This document shows positions 8,968 to 16,381 of a DNA stretch of 64,000 nucleotides, in pieces (the first letter of the stretch is position 1; every line of letters starts with the position of its first letter). The notes beneath the pieces were generated by a model that saw only the letters and a list, made by a program, of their open reading frames with translations, was not told the DNA's origin and made no database searches. The stretch is taken from positions 2,581,105 to 2,645,104 of the forward strand of contig CP070825.1 of the NCBI GenBank assembly GCA_020344415.1, written 5' to 3'. Made by a program: the position numbers and the translations under genes. This DNA comes from Candidatus Aminicenantota bacterium. GTDB lineage: Bacteria > Acidobacteriota > Aminicenantia > Aminicenantales > Aminicenantaceae.

Positions 8968-10310
8968 GGGATAAATCAAAGTCGAATAAGATTCGAGAAC
9001 TCGCCGAGAGTCTTGTAGACCTTGCCAAGGCGAAAGGAGCTGATGAAGCTGAAATCAGCATCTTTGACGGCTATGAGTTTAGCGTGGATGTGAGGCTAGG
9101 AGAGATTGAAAACCTAGTGGAGGCTGGCTCAAGACTGTTTAGCTCAAGAGTCATAAAAGACAAAAAAACTGCCTTTTCCACCTCATCAGACCTATCAAAA
9201 GAAACCCTCCAGAAGCTCCTTGAAAATTCTCTAAAACGCGCAAACCTAGCCAATCCTGATGAATTTTCGGGTTTACCACCTCTTACGAAGAAGAAGATTG
9301 ATATCCTTTCTTTAGAACTTTTTGATCCGGAAATCCCTAAGCTGGATTCAAAAAGAAAAATCGACCTTGCAAAAGAGACGGAAAAAATTGCTCTTGCGGA
9401 TAAAAGGATCTCTAATTCCCATGGGGCAAGCTTTGCAACCAGAGAAATAAAAACCGTTTTGGCCAATTCAAACGGCTTTCTTCAGGAATACGTCCAAACT
9501 TCTTGCAGTCTGAGTGTGGGGTTGCAGGCAGGACAGACAGATAGCAAAGTGGAAGACTTTTGGTTCTCGGCAAAGTCACATTTTAAAGATTTGGAAACAC
9601 CAGAACAGATTGCAAAAAAAGCTATAGAGAGAACTGTTCGACAGCTAAATCCAAGAAAAATAAAAACACAGATAGCTCCTGTCATCTTCGAATCCATGAT
9701 GACATCATGGCTTCTGGGTTTTCTTTTTGCCTGTGTTTCTGGAGTTTCCATCTATCAAAAAACCTCCTTTTTGGCGAATAAACTCGGAGAAAGAATCGGT
9801 AATGAAAAGATCACAGTCTATGACGATGGCCTTTTGCCGGGTGAACTCGGAACAAGACCTTTTGACGCTGAAGGAGTGCCCTGCCAGAAAACTCAGATTG
9901 TAGATAAAGGGATCCTTAAGAACTACCTTTGTAACACTTACGCTGCCAGGAAGCTGAAACTCAGGTCCACAGGAAACTCTAGTGGAGTGGGGGTCAGTCC
10001 TAATAATTTCTATATGCAGCCTGGAGAGACTTCTCCAGAGAAAATCCTAACTTCTCTTGAAAAAGGTCTGATCCTGATAAGAACCCTGGGCCACGGGCTC
10101 AACCCTGTGACCGGTGATATATCAAGGGGAGCTTTTGGTTTATGGGTTGAGAAAGGAGAGATAGTCTATCCTGTCTCTGAAATAACAATATCGGGTAATC
10201 TAGGTGAAATATTGGAAAAAATCGAAATTGTTGGGAATGACCTCGAGTTCCGGAGTCCTGTCTCAGGTCCGACTGTCAAAGTACAAGAGATGATGGTCGC
10301 CGGAAAATAG
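8964..10310 (+). CDS. tldE: TldE/PmbA protease subunit
   Basis: Partner of TldD. The 448-residue protein shares the overall fold, with ESMMTSWLLGFLFACVSG aligned to the place where TldD has HExxxH; the zinc ligands are missing, as expected for the non-catalytic subunit. The C-terminal GHGLNPVTGDISRGAFGLWVE block (about 377-397) is a PmbA hallmark. It starts with GTG overlapping the tldD stop (GTGA), so translation is coupled. The complex probably trims peptides and suits the peptidase-rich context, although its substrate here is not evident. Confidence 0.92.
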   Translation: MRDKSKSNKIRELAESLVDLAKAKGADEAEISIFDGYEFSVDVRLGEIENLVEAGSRLFSSRVIKDKKTAFSTSSDLSKETLQKLLENSLKRANLANPDEFSGLPPLTKKKIDILSLELFDPEIPKLDSKRKIDLAKETEKIALADKRISNSHGASFATREIKTVLANSNGFLQEYVQTSCSLSVGLQAGQTDSKVEDFWFSAKSHFKDLETPEQIAKKAIERTVRQLNPRKIKTQIAPVIFESMMTSWLLGFLFACVSGVSIYQKTSFLANKLGERIGNEKITVYDDGLLPGELGTRPFDAEGVPCQKTQIVDKGILKNYLCNTYAARKLKLRSTGNSSGVGVSPNNFYMQPGETSPEKILTSLEKGLILIRTLGHGLNPVTGDISRGAFGLWVEKGEIVYPVSEITISGNLGEILEKIEIVGNDLEFRSPVSGPTVKVQEMMVAGK

Positions 10311-10493
10311 ATAAAACGGGAGCATGCTCTAAAGTACAAGCCTGTAATTCAAGCGTTTCAGCTTGGATCTAGAGATTGATATAAAAGCAGAAAGTGACTA
10401 AAAGTTTTCAAGCACATTTGTGCTCTGTATATCTTATTTGATATATTTGATAGAGTATTTTTCTAACCCTAAATTTTTTGAGGAGAATAGATA

Positions 10494-11504
10494 ATGAGAA
10501 AATTCAAATTCCTCGGTATTGCAATCATATTCGCTTTGTTTTCTTTTGTTATGTGTGCGCAAGTGTCAACAGGTCCAAAAGCCAGCTCAACCAAAGAAGA
10601 GGATATGCTCAGCTTCATTCCAAAGGATATCAGCGTTATCTTTTTTATTAATTTTCAAAGAATCGTGACAATAGAAGCTGTGGATAAGCTCATCAAAGAA
10701 CAAATAAATAATGAAATGTTCGAGAAATTCACAGATTACCAGAAATTCATAGAAGCAACAGGAATCGATCCTTTGCGGGATATACTTTTCATAGCTGCGG
10801 GCTCCACAGGGAAATTAGAAGAAGATCAAGAAGAGGGATTTGGAATTATAAATCTTAAGTACAAGAAAGATACTTTGCTTTCCTGGATCAAAGAAAACAC
10901 AGAGGAAGAAGAGAACCTCATGGAAGAAGATTACAACGGCCTTACTATCTACACTATCAAAGAAAAAGATGAAGAAGTGAGCATTGTATTTATCAATGAT
11001 TCAAATATAGTCGCTGGTAATAAAAGTGAGGTCCAAACTGTGGTAGACGTTATCCAAAAAAAGAAAGAAAATATCTATAAAAGTGAAGTATTTTCTCCTT
11101 TGCTGGAACATACTAATAAAAAGGCTCTGCTCTGGGGAGGCGTGATTATCCCTCCTGAATCTATAAAAAAAATCTCAGCTAAACATCCTATACTTAGTGT
11201 CATTGAATCAGTAGGCGCCATCTCTATCTGTTTAGACTACAGAGATAAAAACATCATAATTGATCAAAAGCTCATGAGCAGCGATGAAGCTAAGAACCAT
11301 GAAATAGCTAACTCGTTGAGCCAGCTGAAAGCCATGGGGGCAGTAATCCAAATCCAGGATTTCAATCTGGGAGATATATTAAATAGAATCAAGATCTCCT
11401 CGAGACGCGACTATGTGAGAATCTATGCCAGCTTCCCCGAAGACCTTCCAAAAAATCTTATCGATAAATTCACGAAAAAAGAGAAGAAAAAGAAAGAGCA
11501 CTAG
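10494..11504 (+). CDS. Putative lipoprotein, paralogue of the gene at 30906
   Basis: Unrecognised 336-residue secreted protein. The N-terminus is a lipoprotein signal with lipobox FVMC (Cys21). The mature part starts with LSFIPKDISVIFFINFQR, a pattern like DUF3352-type proteins in which a 'polymerisation-like' domain begins LP-x-D. It has alternating strand-helix segments and a Lys-rich tail. The protein at 30906 has the same lipobox position, the same LS-x-(I/L)PKD opening, ENxxK/N-YNGLT motif and the ending, so they are clear paralogues. GAGGAG lies 7 bases before the ATG. Monocistronic. Likely anchored in the outer or inner membrane; function unknown. Confidence 0.7.
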   Translation: MRKFKFLGIAIIFALFSFVMCAQVSTGPKASSTKEEDMLSFIPKDISVIFFINFQRIVTIEAVDKLIKEQINNEMFEKFTDYQKFIEATGIDPLRDILFIAAGSTGKLEEDQEEGFGIINLKYKKDTLLSWIKENTEEEENLMEEDYNGLTIYTIKEKDEEVSIVFINDSNIVAGNKSEVQTVVDVIQKKKENIYKSEVFSPLLEHTNKKALLWGGVIIPPESIKKISAKHPILSVIESVGAISICLDYRDKNIIIDQKLMSSDEAKNHEIANSLSQLKAMGAVIQIQDFNLGDILNRIKISSRRDYVRIYASFPEDLPKNLIDKFTKKEKKKKEH

Positions 11505-11602
11505 AAGAAATAAAAATAATAAGTACTATAATTGCTAAATCAAAAAAAGATAATAATCTCAAAAATGTGAAAGCCTATCCTTGGAAAATATTCTTCGCTT
11601 TC

Positions 11603-11743
11603 CTATTTTTTCCCCGTTACAAAAGAAAGGGCAAGAACCACGACGCCAAAACCAACTATTATCCAACTGACCATGCCTACGGAGGGAGAGAAAAGCTTTA
11701 TAAGAATACCGCCGATTAATAATATTAGACCTAATATACGCAT
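11603..11743 (-). CDS. Small membrane protein, 46 residues
   Basis: Short gene in a gap that otherwise looks empty. The product has two hydrophobic stretches, RILGLILLIGGILIKLF (2-18) and WIIVGFGVVVLALSF (27-41), separated by a short polar turn, and ends TGKK. A textbook GGAGG sits 4-5 bases before the ATG, which is the main reason to believe it. An overlapping 66-codon frame on the same strand is basic and low in hydrophobic pattern and is less likely. It lies between the lipoprotein (convergent) and the nitroreductase start-distal end, and could be cotranscribed with the nitroreductase upstream. No family is recognised. Confidence 0.65.
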   Translation of the reverse strand: MRILGLILLIGGILIKLFSPSVGMVSWIIVGFGVVVLALSFVTGKK

Positions 11744-11773
11744 TTTGCCTCCTTTTCATAAATTCTTAATCAT

Positions 11774-12349
11774 TTAAAATCTATTGAAATGAATTATATC
11801 TTTCAATTTTCTCTTGGGAACATGAAGCCTCCCATCTCCATCTTTCCAGTATTTTATCGAATCTTCCATCTCTTCTTCAAGAGGACTTTCATCTGGATAG
11901 CCCAAAGCCAGCACAGAATCAATATTATAGCTGGCTGGAATTTCTAATATTTTCTGAATTTCATTTCTCTCCACAGATAAAAGCCAGCAGCTCCCGACCC
12001 CTAGCTCCCAGGCGGTCAAAATCATGTTCTCGATAGCTGCGCCAGCGTCGTATTCATACCCTTTCTCTCTTACTTGAGAGTTTATAAGGATGACGATATA
12101 AGCCACTGGCTCGTGACCGGGCTTAGGATTACCTTCAGGTGCGATGTATGCGGCCCACTTCAGACAAGGAAAGAGCTGCTTCTTGAGCTCTTCCTTATCG
12201 ACAACAATAAACTCAAGAGGCTGAAGATTGGCTGCCGAAGGGGCTAATCTTGCAGCATTGACTAATCTTTCAAGAATATCCCTGGGAAGCGGTTCAGATT
12301 TGAATTGGCGTATCGTCCTTCTTGCGGTTATAAGCTCGTATAGACTCAT
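11774..12349 (-). CDS. Nitroreductase-family flavoprotein
   Basis: FMN-dependent oxidoreductase of 191 residues. Family marks are the N-terminal ARRTIRQF (9-16), LAPSAANLQPLEFIVV (35-50) for FMN binding, and the C-terminal ELGVGSCWL with a LALGYPDE segment. It ends with a basic tail. Physiological substrates of such enzymes are usually unknown; quinones, nitro compounds and flavin are common in vitro. A second member at 25880 shares only the family core, so the two are distant paralogues. The start has no strong ribosome site. Confidence 0.85.
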   Translation of the reverse strand: MSLYELITARRTIRQFKSEPLPRDILERLVNAARLAPSAANLQPLEFIVVDKEELKKQLFPCLKWAAYIAPEGNPKPGHEPVAYIVILINSQVREKGYEYDAGAAIENMILTAWELGVGSCWLLSVERNEIQKILEIPASYNIDSVLALGYPDESPLEEEMEDSIKYWKDGDGRLHVPKRKLKDIIHFNRF

Positions 12350-12514
12350 CTTTTTACTTTGGATTCAATCAATTCTGAAGATTTTCACTTATTTTTGAGG
12401 ATATTAACAAAATCTATCCAAAATGTGAAGGAAATAAAGTGGTAATGCTAAGAGCCTGAACTTATCCTTCTTTTTTTTAGTCGTATTTAGTCACAAAAGT
12501 TTGATTTATGAAAA

Positions 12515-13522
12515 CTAGCCTTGGAGAAGGACGGACCTCAATTTTTTGGCATATTCTCGGCTTGCCTCATCCGGTGTAATAAACTCAATCTGGTCAGGAC
12601 TGCTTATTCCCAAGCTCAATTCAACGGCTCTTGCAATCTGTTCCTGTTCAAAAATTTTGCGCCCCATGATGGCCTCATTTGAGCCCAGGTCCTTCAAAAT
12701 AGCGATCCCTACCGCATCGATTGCAATACGGTCTCTCCCGGCCAAGAAAACATTTGCTGTTTTTTTAGTTCCTGTCATCGGGCCTCCATCAACAAAAGCC
12801 TCAACTCCGTCAAGAACGATCAGTTGAGGCTTATACCCGAGATTAATCTCAGCAATCATTTTTCTCATAGCGTTACGCCTTTGATTGTGAAGCTCGCTCA
12901 TTAAGCTTTTAGGAGTCAATCCCACAGCTAGCTTTATGGATAACGTAAAAACCCCTCCGTATTGATGCGTCTTTAGACAACAGGTCGAAACCACATAATC
13001 TGATTCAACAACAGGCCGTGGTATATAAAATCCATTATTCCAATGATTGCCTTGAGGATTAAATTGCACCCAGTCTTTTTCTTCTAGATCTTCGAAATTG
13101 ATGATTTTTGTGTCCAGCTTTTTCGCCAACTCAAAAATTCCTTTATCTTCTAACACACTTTGTGTTGCTGGAGGTCCACTCCTCTCACCGATTGCCATCT
13201 CCGAAGCTCCCCGCTTGTCAATCTCCTGAATCAATTGGCTTAGCGTATCATTATGTGTGGACCCAGGTGCGGGATCGGCTGTATTAAAATTAGGTTTAAG
13301 CAAAACTCTTTTTCCCCTAACAGAGGGAAAATCTAAGAACTTTAAAACCTCCCGGACTCCTTCTTTTCGATCCTGGGTTCTAAAAAGCACGATTTTTGCT
13401 TTTTCTGCTTCTTCTTTTTCTACCAGAGAACCATAACTCAGTGTGGGTAAACTGGCCAGACCAATAACCGAACCTTTGATAAATTCCCGGCGACTCAATG
13501 CTGATGTATTGTCTTTGCTCAT
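12515..13522 (-). CDS. Tat-exported DUF362 domain protein
   Basis: The 335-residue protein begins with a twin-arginine signal SRREFIKGS (10-18) and hydrophobic stretch, so it should be exported folded. The rest matches DUF362: VLLKPNFN (about 73-80), THNDTL, ERSGP, the STCCLKTHQYGG block (about 182-193) with an invariant Lys-Thr-His, and LDGVEAFVDGGP (about 239-250). Relatives often carry ferredoxin domains or sit with redox genes; here no iron-sulfur motif follows, so this is the single-domain form. GAAGGAGACC precedes the ATG. A -10-like TATAAT lies about 30 bases upstream. The biochemical role is unknown. Confidence 0.85.
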   Translation of the reverse strand: MSKDNTSALSRREFIKGSVIGLASLPTLSYGSLVEKEEAEKAKIVLFRTQDRKEGVREVLKFLDFPSVRGKRVLLKPNFNTADPAPGSTHNDTLSQLIQEIDKRGASEMAIGERSGPPATQSVLEDKGIFELAKKLDTKIINFEDLEEKDWVQFNPQGNHWNNGFYIPRPVVESDYVVSTCCLKTHQYGGVFTLSIKLAVGLTPKSLMSELHNQRRNAMRKMIAEINLGYKPQLIVLDGVEAFVDGGPMTGTKKTANVFLAGRDRIAIDAVGIAILKDLGSNEAIMGRKIFEQEQIARAVELSLGISSPDQIEFITPDEASREYAKKLRSVLLQG

Positions 13523-13882
13523 GGTCTCCTTCCCGAATTTATTTTAATTATTATAACATTTTTCTCTCTTGGAAGCAGGCCTTGCTTTTTCCAGCAAGCA
13601 TCTCCATTTCCGTAATAGCTTCAATGATTTTGGAAATTCCTGAAGCGACATTGAAGATTTAGCCTTCTCGAGGTGTCCTTCGAGGGAACTCGACGAAGTC
13701 GGGCGCCGAGGATGTTTGAGCACTGCTTTTATAAAGGTTGTGGTCTCTGGTATGAACAAAGGACATCATTGCAGAAAAGTGAGAACTAACGTGCGCGGTT
13801 CCGCAGGCGCTGAGAAGGATAGTGAGAGAATGGCGTGAAAAATCTGAACGGAGCAAAGGAATTTCCAAAATCATGACCCCAT
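13523..13882. other. Gene-free stretch holding MITE copy 1
   Basis: The first 100 bases contain the leader and a probable -10 (TATAAT, minus strand, near 13550) of the DUF362 gene and a small hairpin CTTGC/GCAAG. The remainder is the MITE-like element at 13624-13874. Several short open frames run through it, but none has a ribosome site and the same frames differ in the second copy. Confidence 0.7.
13624..13874. mobile_element. MITE-like element, copy 1 (251 bp)
   Basis: Both ends are the 18-base terminal inverted repeat ATGATTTTGGAAATTCCT, perfect in this copy. The interior is about 80% or more identical by eye to the copy at 15217-15468 and contains the palindrome-rich stretch CCTTCGAGGGAAC...GGCGCCGAGGA. 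It encodes no transposase. Its right end lies only 9 bases from the stop codon of the thioredoxin gene. The element class is inferred from structure; no known family name is claimed. Confidence 0.8.
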
Positions 13883-14320
13883 TCAAATTTTGCTCGCAAC
13901 CCACAACGCAAAATCTGCTTCAGCTTGAACACCAACCGTTCTTCCCCGCTCATTTCCTCTGTAGAGAACAACAAACGTCGGAACACTCTGTACTCCGAAT
14001 TGTGCTGCTATCTGAGGATTGTGATCGACGTTTATCTTAACCACCATTAGTTCTCCTGCTCTTCGCTGGGCCAGGTTCTCCACTACAGTATGCATCATGT
14101 GGCAAGGGGCACATGTAGGCGAGTAAAAATCAACCAGGATCGGGAGCCTCATTCTCTGGATAAGACTCGAAGCTTGCTCTGGAGAAGGTTCAACGACCAT
14201 CCCTGGCTCAGGAAGGGGATTTTTGCATTGGCCGCAGATGACCTTTTTCCCTGTAATTTCTATAGGGTAGTTGTTAGTTGCTCCGCAGTGAAGGCAGCTC
14301 ACTTTAACTTTATCAGGCAA
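13883..14320 (-). CDS. Thioredoxin with N-terminal zinc ribbon (thioredoxin 2-like)
   Basis: Cytoplasmic disulfide reductase of 145 residues. The N-terminal ~35 residues form a zinc ribbon with Cys pairs C9/C12 and C29/C32, as in TrxC. The thioredoxin domain follows, with ILVDFYSPTCAPC (61-73), so the redox pair is C70-Ala-Pro-C73 instead of the usual WCGPC; the cis-Pro segment is VQSVPTFVV. It is preceded closely by the AlkD-like gene (6-base gap), suggesting a two-gene operon lying between the two MITE copies. The altered active site may shift redox potential, but that is inference. Confidence 0.9.
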   Translation of the reverse strand: MPDKVKVSCLHCGATNNYPIEITGKKVICGQCKNPLPEPGMVVEPSPEQASSLIQRMRLPILVDFYSPTCAPCHMMHTVVENLAQRRAGELMVVKINVDHNPQIAAQFGVQSVPTFVVLYRGNERGRTVGVQAEADFALWVASKI

Positions 14321-14325
14321 GGCAA

Positions 14326-15090
14326 TTACCTCCTTTTCTTTGCTTCTCGAGTCTCCACAAGGATATATTGCCTCCTTACTTCATCAAACCTTTCGATTGC
14401 ATAGCGGAGGGTTGTCCTAGGGATCGTCGCCCCATGCTCCAAGAGAAACCTCTCTAAACGAGCTGAATCAGCTTTCCCTGCTTCTCTGAGAAGCCACCCG
14501 TTGGCTTTCTGCACCAAATCATCATCGTCAGGAAATAGAGATTTCGAAATCTCGTAGATATCATCCAGAATTATGCCTCTACGGGCCATTTTGATAAAAG
14601 ATACTGATGCGGCGCGTCTTACCCACCTGTTCGGCGAATGAGGCCACATCGCAATCTCTTCTTTAAGCTCTGGGTACATCAAAAGAAGCTCACTCAAAAC
14701 ATACATACAGAGACCATCAACAGCTGCCCAGCTGTCGCAATAATTTGAGGAAAGCCACTTTTCTATTTTAACGAAAAGACCCCTCTTGAAATCCTTCTTG
14801 TATGCAGACAGAAGTCCTAAAGCCACGGCCTTGGCTTCAAGATAAGGGTTTGGAAGGAGGATTTCACAGAATTCTACAACATCATCTACACTCCAGTATG
14901 GTTTTAGCGACCTGTGGAGTTCTTTCACAAAGGAATCTAAATCTTTTGCAGGCAGCCCAAAAAGCTTAACACTTTCCTTGAAATATCTTTCTCCCTTCTT
15001 TGCTCTTTTCCAATCTGCTTTTTTTCTAAGAATTTCGATGACTCGTCTTGCTACCTGAGGGAGCGTCTGCTTTTCAGCCTTAATTTCCAT
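14326..15090 (-). CDS. AlkD-like DNA alkylation repair protein (HEAT-like repeats)
   Basis: The family removes bulky or positively charged alkylated bases with an all-helical HEAT-like fold and no base flipping. The 254-residue protein has family marks NYCDSWAAVDGLCMYVL (about 118-134; Trp and Asp equivalent to the AlkD catalytic pair), NRWVRRAASVSFI (about 155-167; the Arg region) and DDDLVQKANGWLLREAGK (about 191-208). Length fits AlkD. It probably heads a two-gene unit with the zinc-ribbon thioredoxin. The ATG has only a weak ribosome site. Whether it has glycosylase activity, like AlkD, or is a structural relative cannot be told. Confidence 0.8.
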   Translation of the reverse strand: MEIKAEKQTLPQVARRVIEILRKKADWKRAKKGERYFKESVKLFGLPAKDLDSFVKELHRSLKPYWSVDDVVEFCEILLPNPYLEAKAVALGLLSAYKKDFKRGLFVKIEKWLSSNYCDSWAAVDGLCMYVLSELLLMYPELKEEIAMWPHSPNRWVRRAASVSFIKMARRGIILDDIYEISKSLFPDDDDLVQKANGWLLREAGKADSARLERFLLEHGATIPRTTLRYAIERFDEVRRQYILVETREAKKRR

Positions 15091-15216
15091 TTTTCTTATT
15101 ACTAAAAGACGAATCTAACAGATAAAATTCAATGAAACGGAATTATATCTCATTTCAGCAGGAATATCTAAAAAACTCTAAGATACATAAGTATCCTCAA
15201 ATCCGTGACAGCTGAA

Positions 15217-15468
15217 ATGATTTTGAAAATTCCTAAAGCGACATTGAAGATTTAGCCTTCCCGATCTGTCCTTCGAGGGAACCCGACAAAGTCGGGCGCC
15301 GAGGATGTATTGAGCACTGCTTTCATAAAGAATGTGCGTCCTGATTAGAACAGAGGGCATAACTCTAAGCAGGTGAGAACAAACGTGCGCAGTTCCGCAG
15401 GTGCCGAGAAGGACAGTGAGGGAATGGCGTGAAAAATCTGAACGGAGCAAAGGAATTTCCAAAATCAT
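15217..15468. mobile_element. MITE-like element, copy 2 (252 bp)
   Basis: Same terminal inverted repeat as copy 1 with one mismatch at the left end (ATGATTTTGAAAATTCCT) and the same orientation. Flanking bases AAATCCGTGA on the left (15199-15208) reappear inverted on the right (near 15476-15485), so the inverted repeat may extend about 18 bases further out than in copy 1. The two copies bracket the AlkD-thioredoxin gene pair. Confidence 0.8.
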
Positions 15469-15575
15469 GCTATCATCACGGATTTGGAGATGCTTCCTTG
15501 AGATACTATGTAAGTTTTACCTATCAAAATTCGGTTATATGCAAAAGCGGATGAGGTTGAAAGATATGTTAAATG

Positions 15576-15604
15576 TTGAGACGCACCTTCTTTTATTGTA
15601 GAAT
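15576..15604 (+). promoter_or_regulatory. Sigma-70-type promoter of the PDO gene
   Basis: TTGAGA (15576-15581, 5 of 6), 17-base spacer, TAGAAT (15599-15604, 5 of 6). An AAAGGAG ribosome site and the ATG at 15632 follow. Confidence 0.65.
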
Positions 15605-15631
15605 GTCAAAAAATACAAAAGGAGCTAACCC

Positions 15632-16327
15632 ATGGAAATACTCAAGAAAGATGTTCAAGAAGCAACCAAGAAAAAATTCGACGAAGAGATGGAAGGCAAC
15701 GTCACCATTCTCTTTTTCACTCAAGAACCTGGACGCCTGATCGTTCCTGATCATCTTAAAGGTCAGGAATGTCTTTTTTGTAAAGAAACAAGAGAACTAT
15801 TGGAAGAGGTAAGCTCTCTTTCAGATAAAATCGAGCTTGTTATTCGCGATTTTGTAGCCGACAAAGAAAAAGCATCTGAGTATGGGATTGATAAGATTCC
15901 AGCCATAGCTATCCTGGGCAAGAAAAATTACGGGATAAGGTTTTTCGGAATCCCTTCTGGATATGAATATACTAGCCTGATTGAGGCCATCATTGATGTC
16001 TCCAAAGATAAAACGAGCCTTAGTCAAGAAACCATAGAAGCAATAAAAAACATAGATAAGGACATACACATTCAGGTCTTCGTAACCCCCACGTGTCCCT
16101 ACTGTACTATGGCAGTCCGACTGGGCCACCAGTTTGCTCTCGAATCTCCTCGAATCAAATCTGATATGGTCGAATCCACTGAATTTCCCCATCTCGCTCA
16201 AAAATACAATGTATTTGGAGTTCCAAAGACAATCATTAACGAGACAATTTCTATAGAGGGAGCCGTTCCAGAAGAAAGCTTCCTCGAAAACGTTTTAAAG
16301 GCTTTAAATCCACAGAATCAAAAATGA
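15632..16327 (+). CDS. Protein disulfide oxidoreductase, glutaredoxin-like (PDO family)
   Basis: Cytoplasmic protein of 231 residues built of two thioredoxin-fold halves, each with a CxxC: CLFC (47-50) and CPYC (155-158). Each half ends with a cis-Pro segment (DKIPAIAIL; FGVPKTIIN). This domain plan and length match the PDO proteins of hyperthermophiles, where they form disulfide bonds in intracellular proteins, and AhpF-N-like reductase partners elsewhere. The C-terminal CPYC site is normally the active one. AAAGGAG lies 8 bases upstream of the ATG, and a good promoter precedes it. The acyl-CoA synthetase gene starts 54 bases downstream and may be cotranscribed. Confidence 0.88.
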   Translation: MEILKKDVQEATKKKFDEEMEGNVTILFFTQEPGRLIVPDHLKGQECLFCKETRELLEEVSSLSDKIELVIRDFVADKEKASEYGIDKIPAIAILGKKNYGIRFFGIPSGYEYTSLIEAIIDVSKDKTSLSQETIEAIKNIDKDIHIQVFVTPTCPYCTMAVRLGHQFALESPRIKSDMVESTEFPHLAQKYNVFGVPKTIINETISIEGAVPEESFLENVLKALNPQNQK

Positions 16328-16381
16328 CCATCGGACATTGAGCTTTTAAGAATAAATCATAAATTAAAAAGGATTACATCC

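Larger units (their letters stand above)
15091..15631. other. Gene-free stretch holding MITE copy 2 and the PDO promoter
   Basis: It contains the leader of the AlkD-like gene, the MITE-like element (15217-15468), about 100 bases with nothing recognisable, and the promoter and ribosome site of the downstream PDO gene. No credible ORF was found. Confidence 0.7.

Noticed and set aside
13544..14040. Several short frames across the first MITE-like element
   Set aside because: They have no ribosome sites and are not kept in frame in the second copy.
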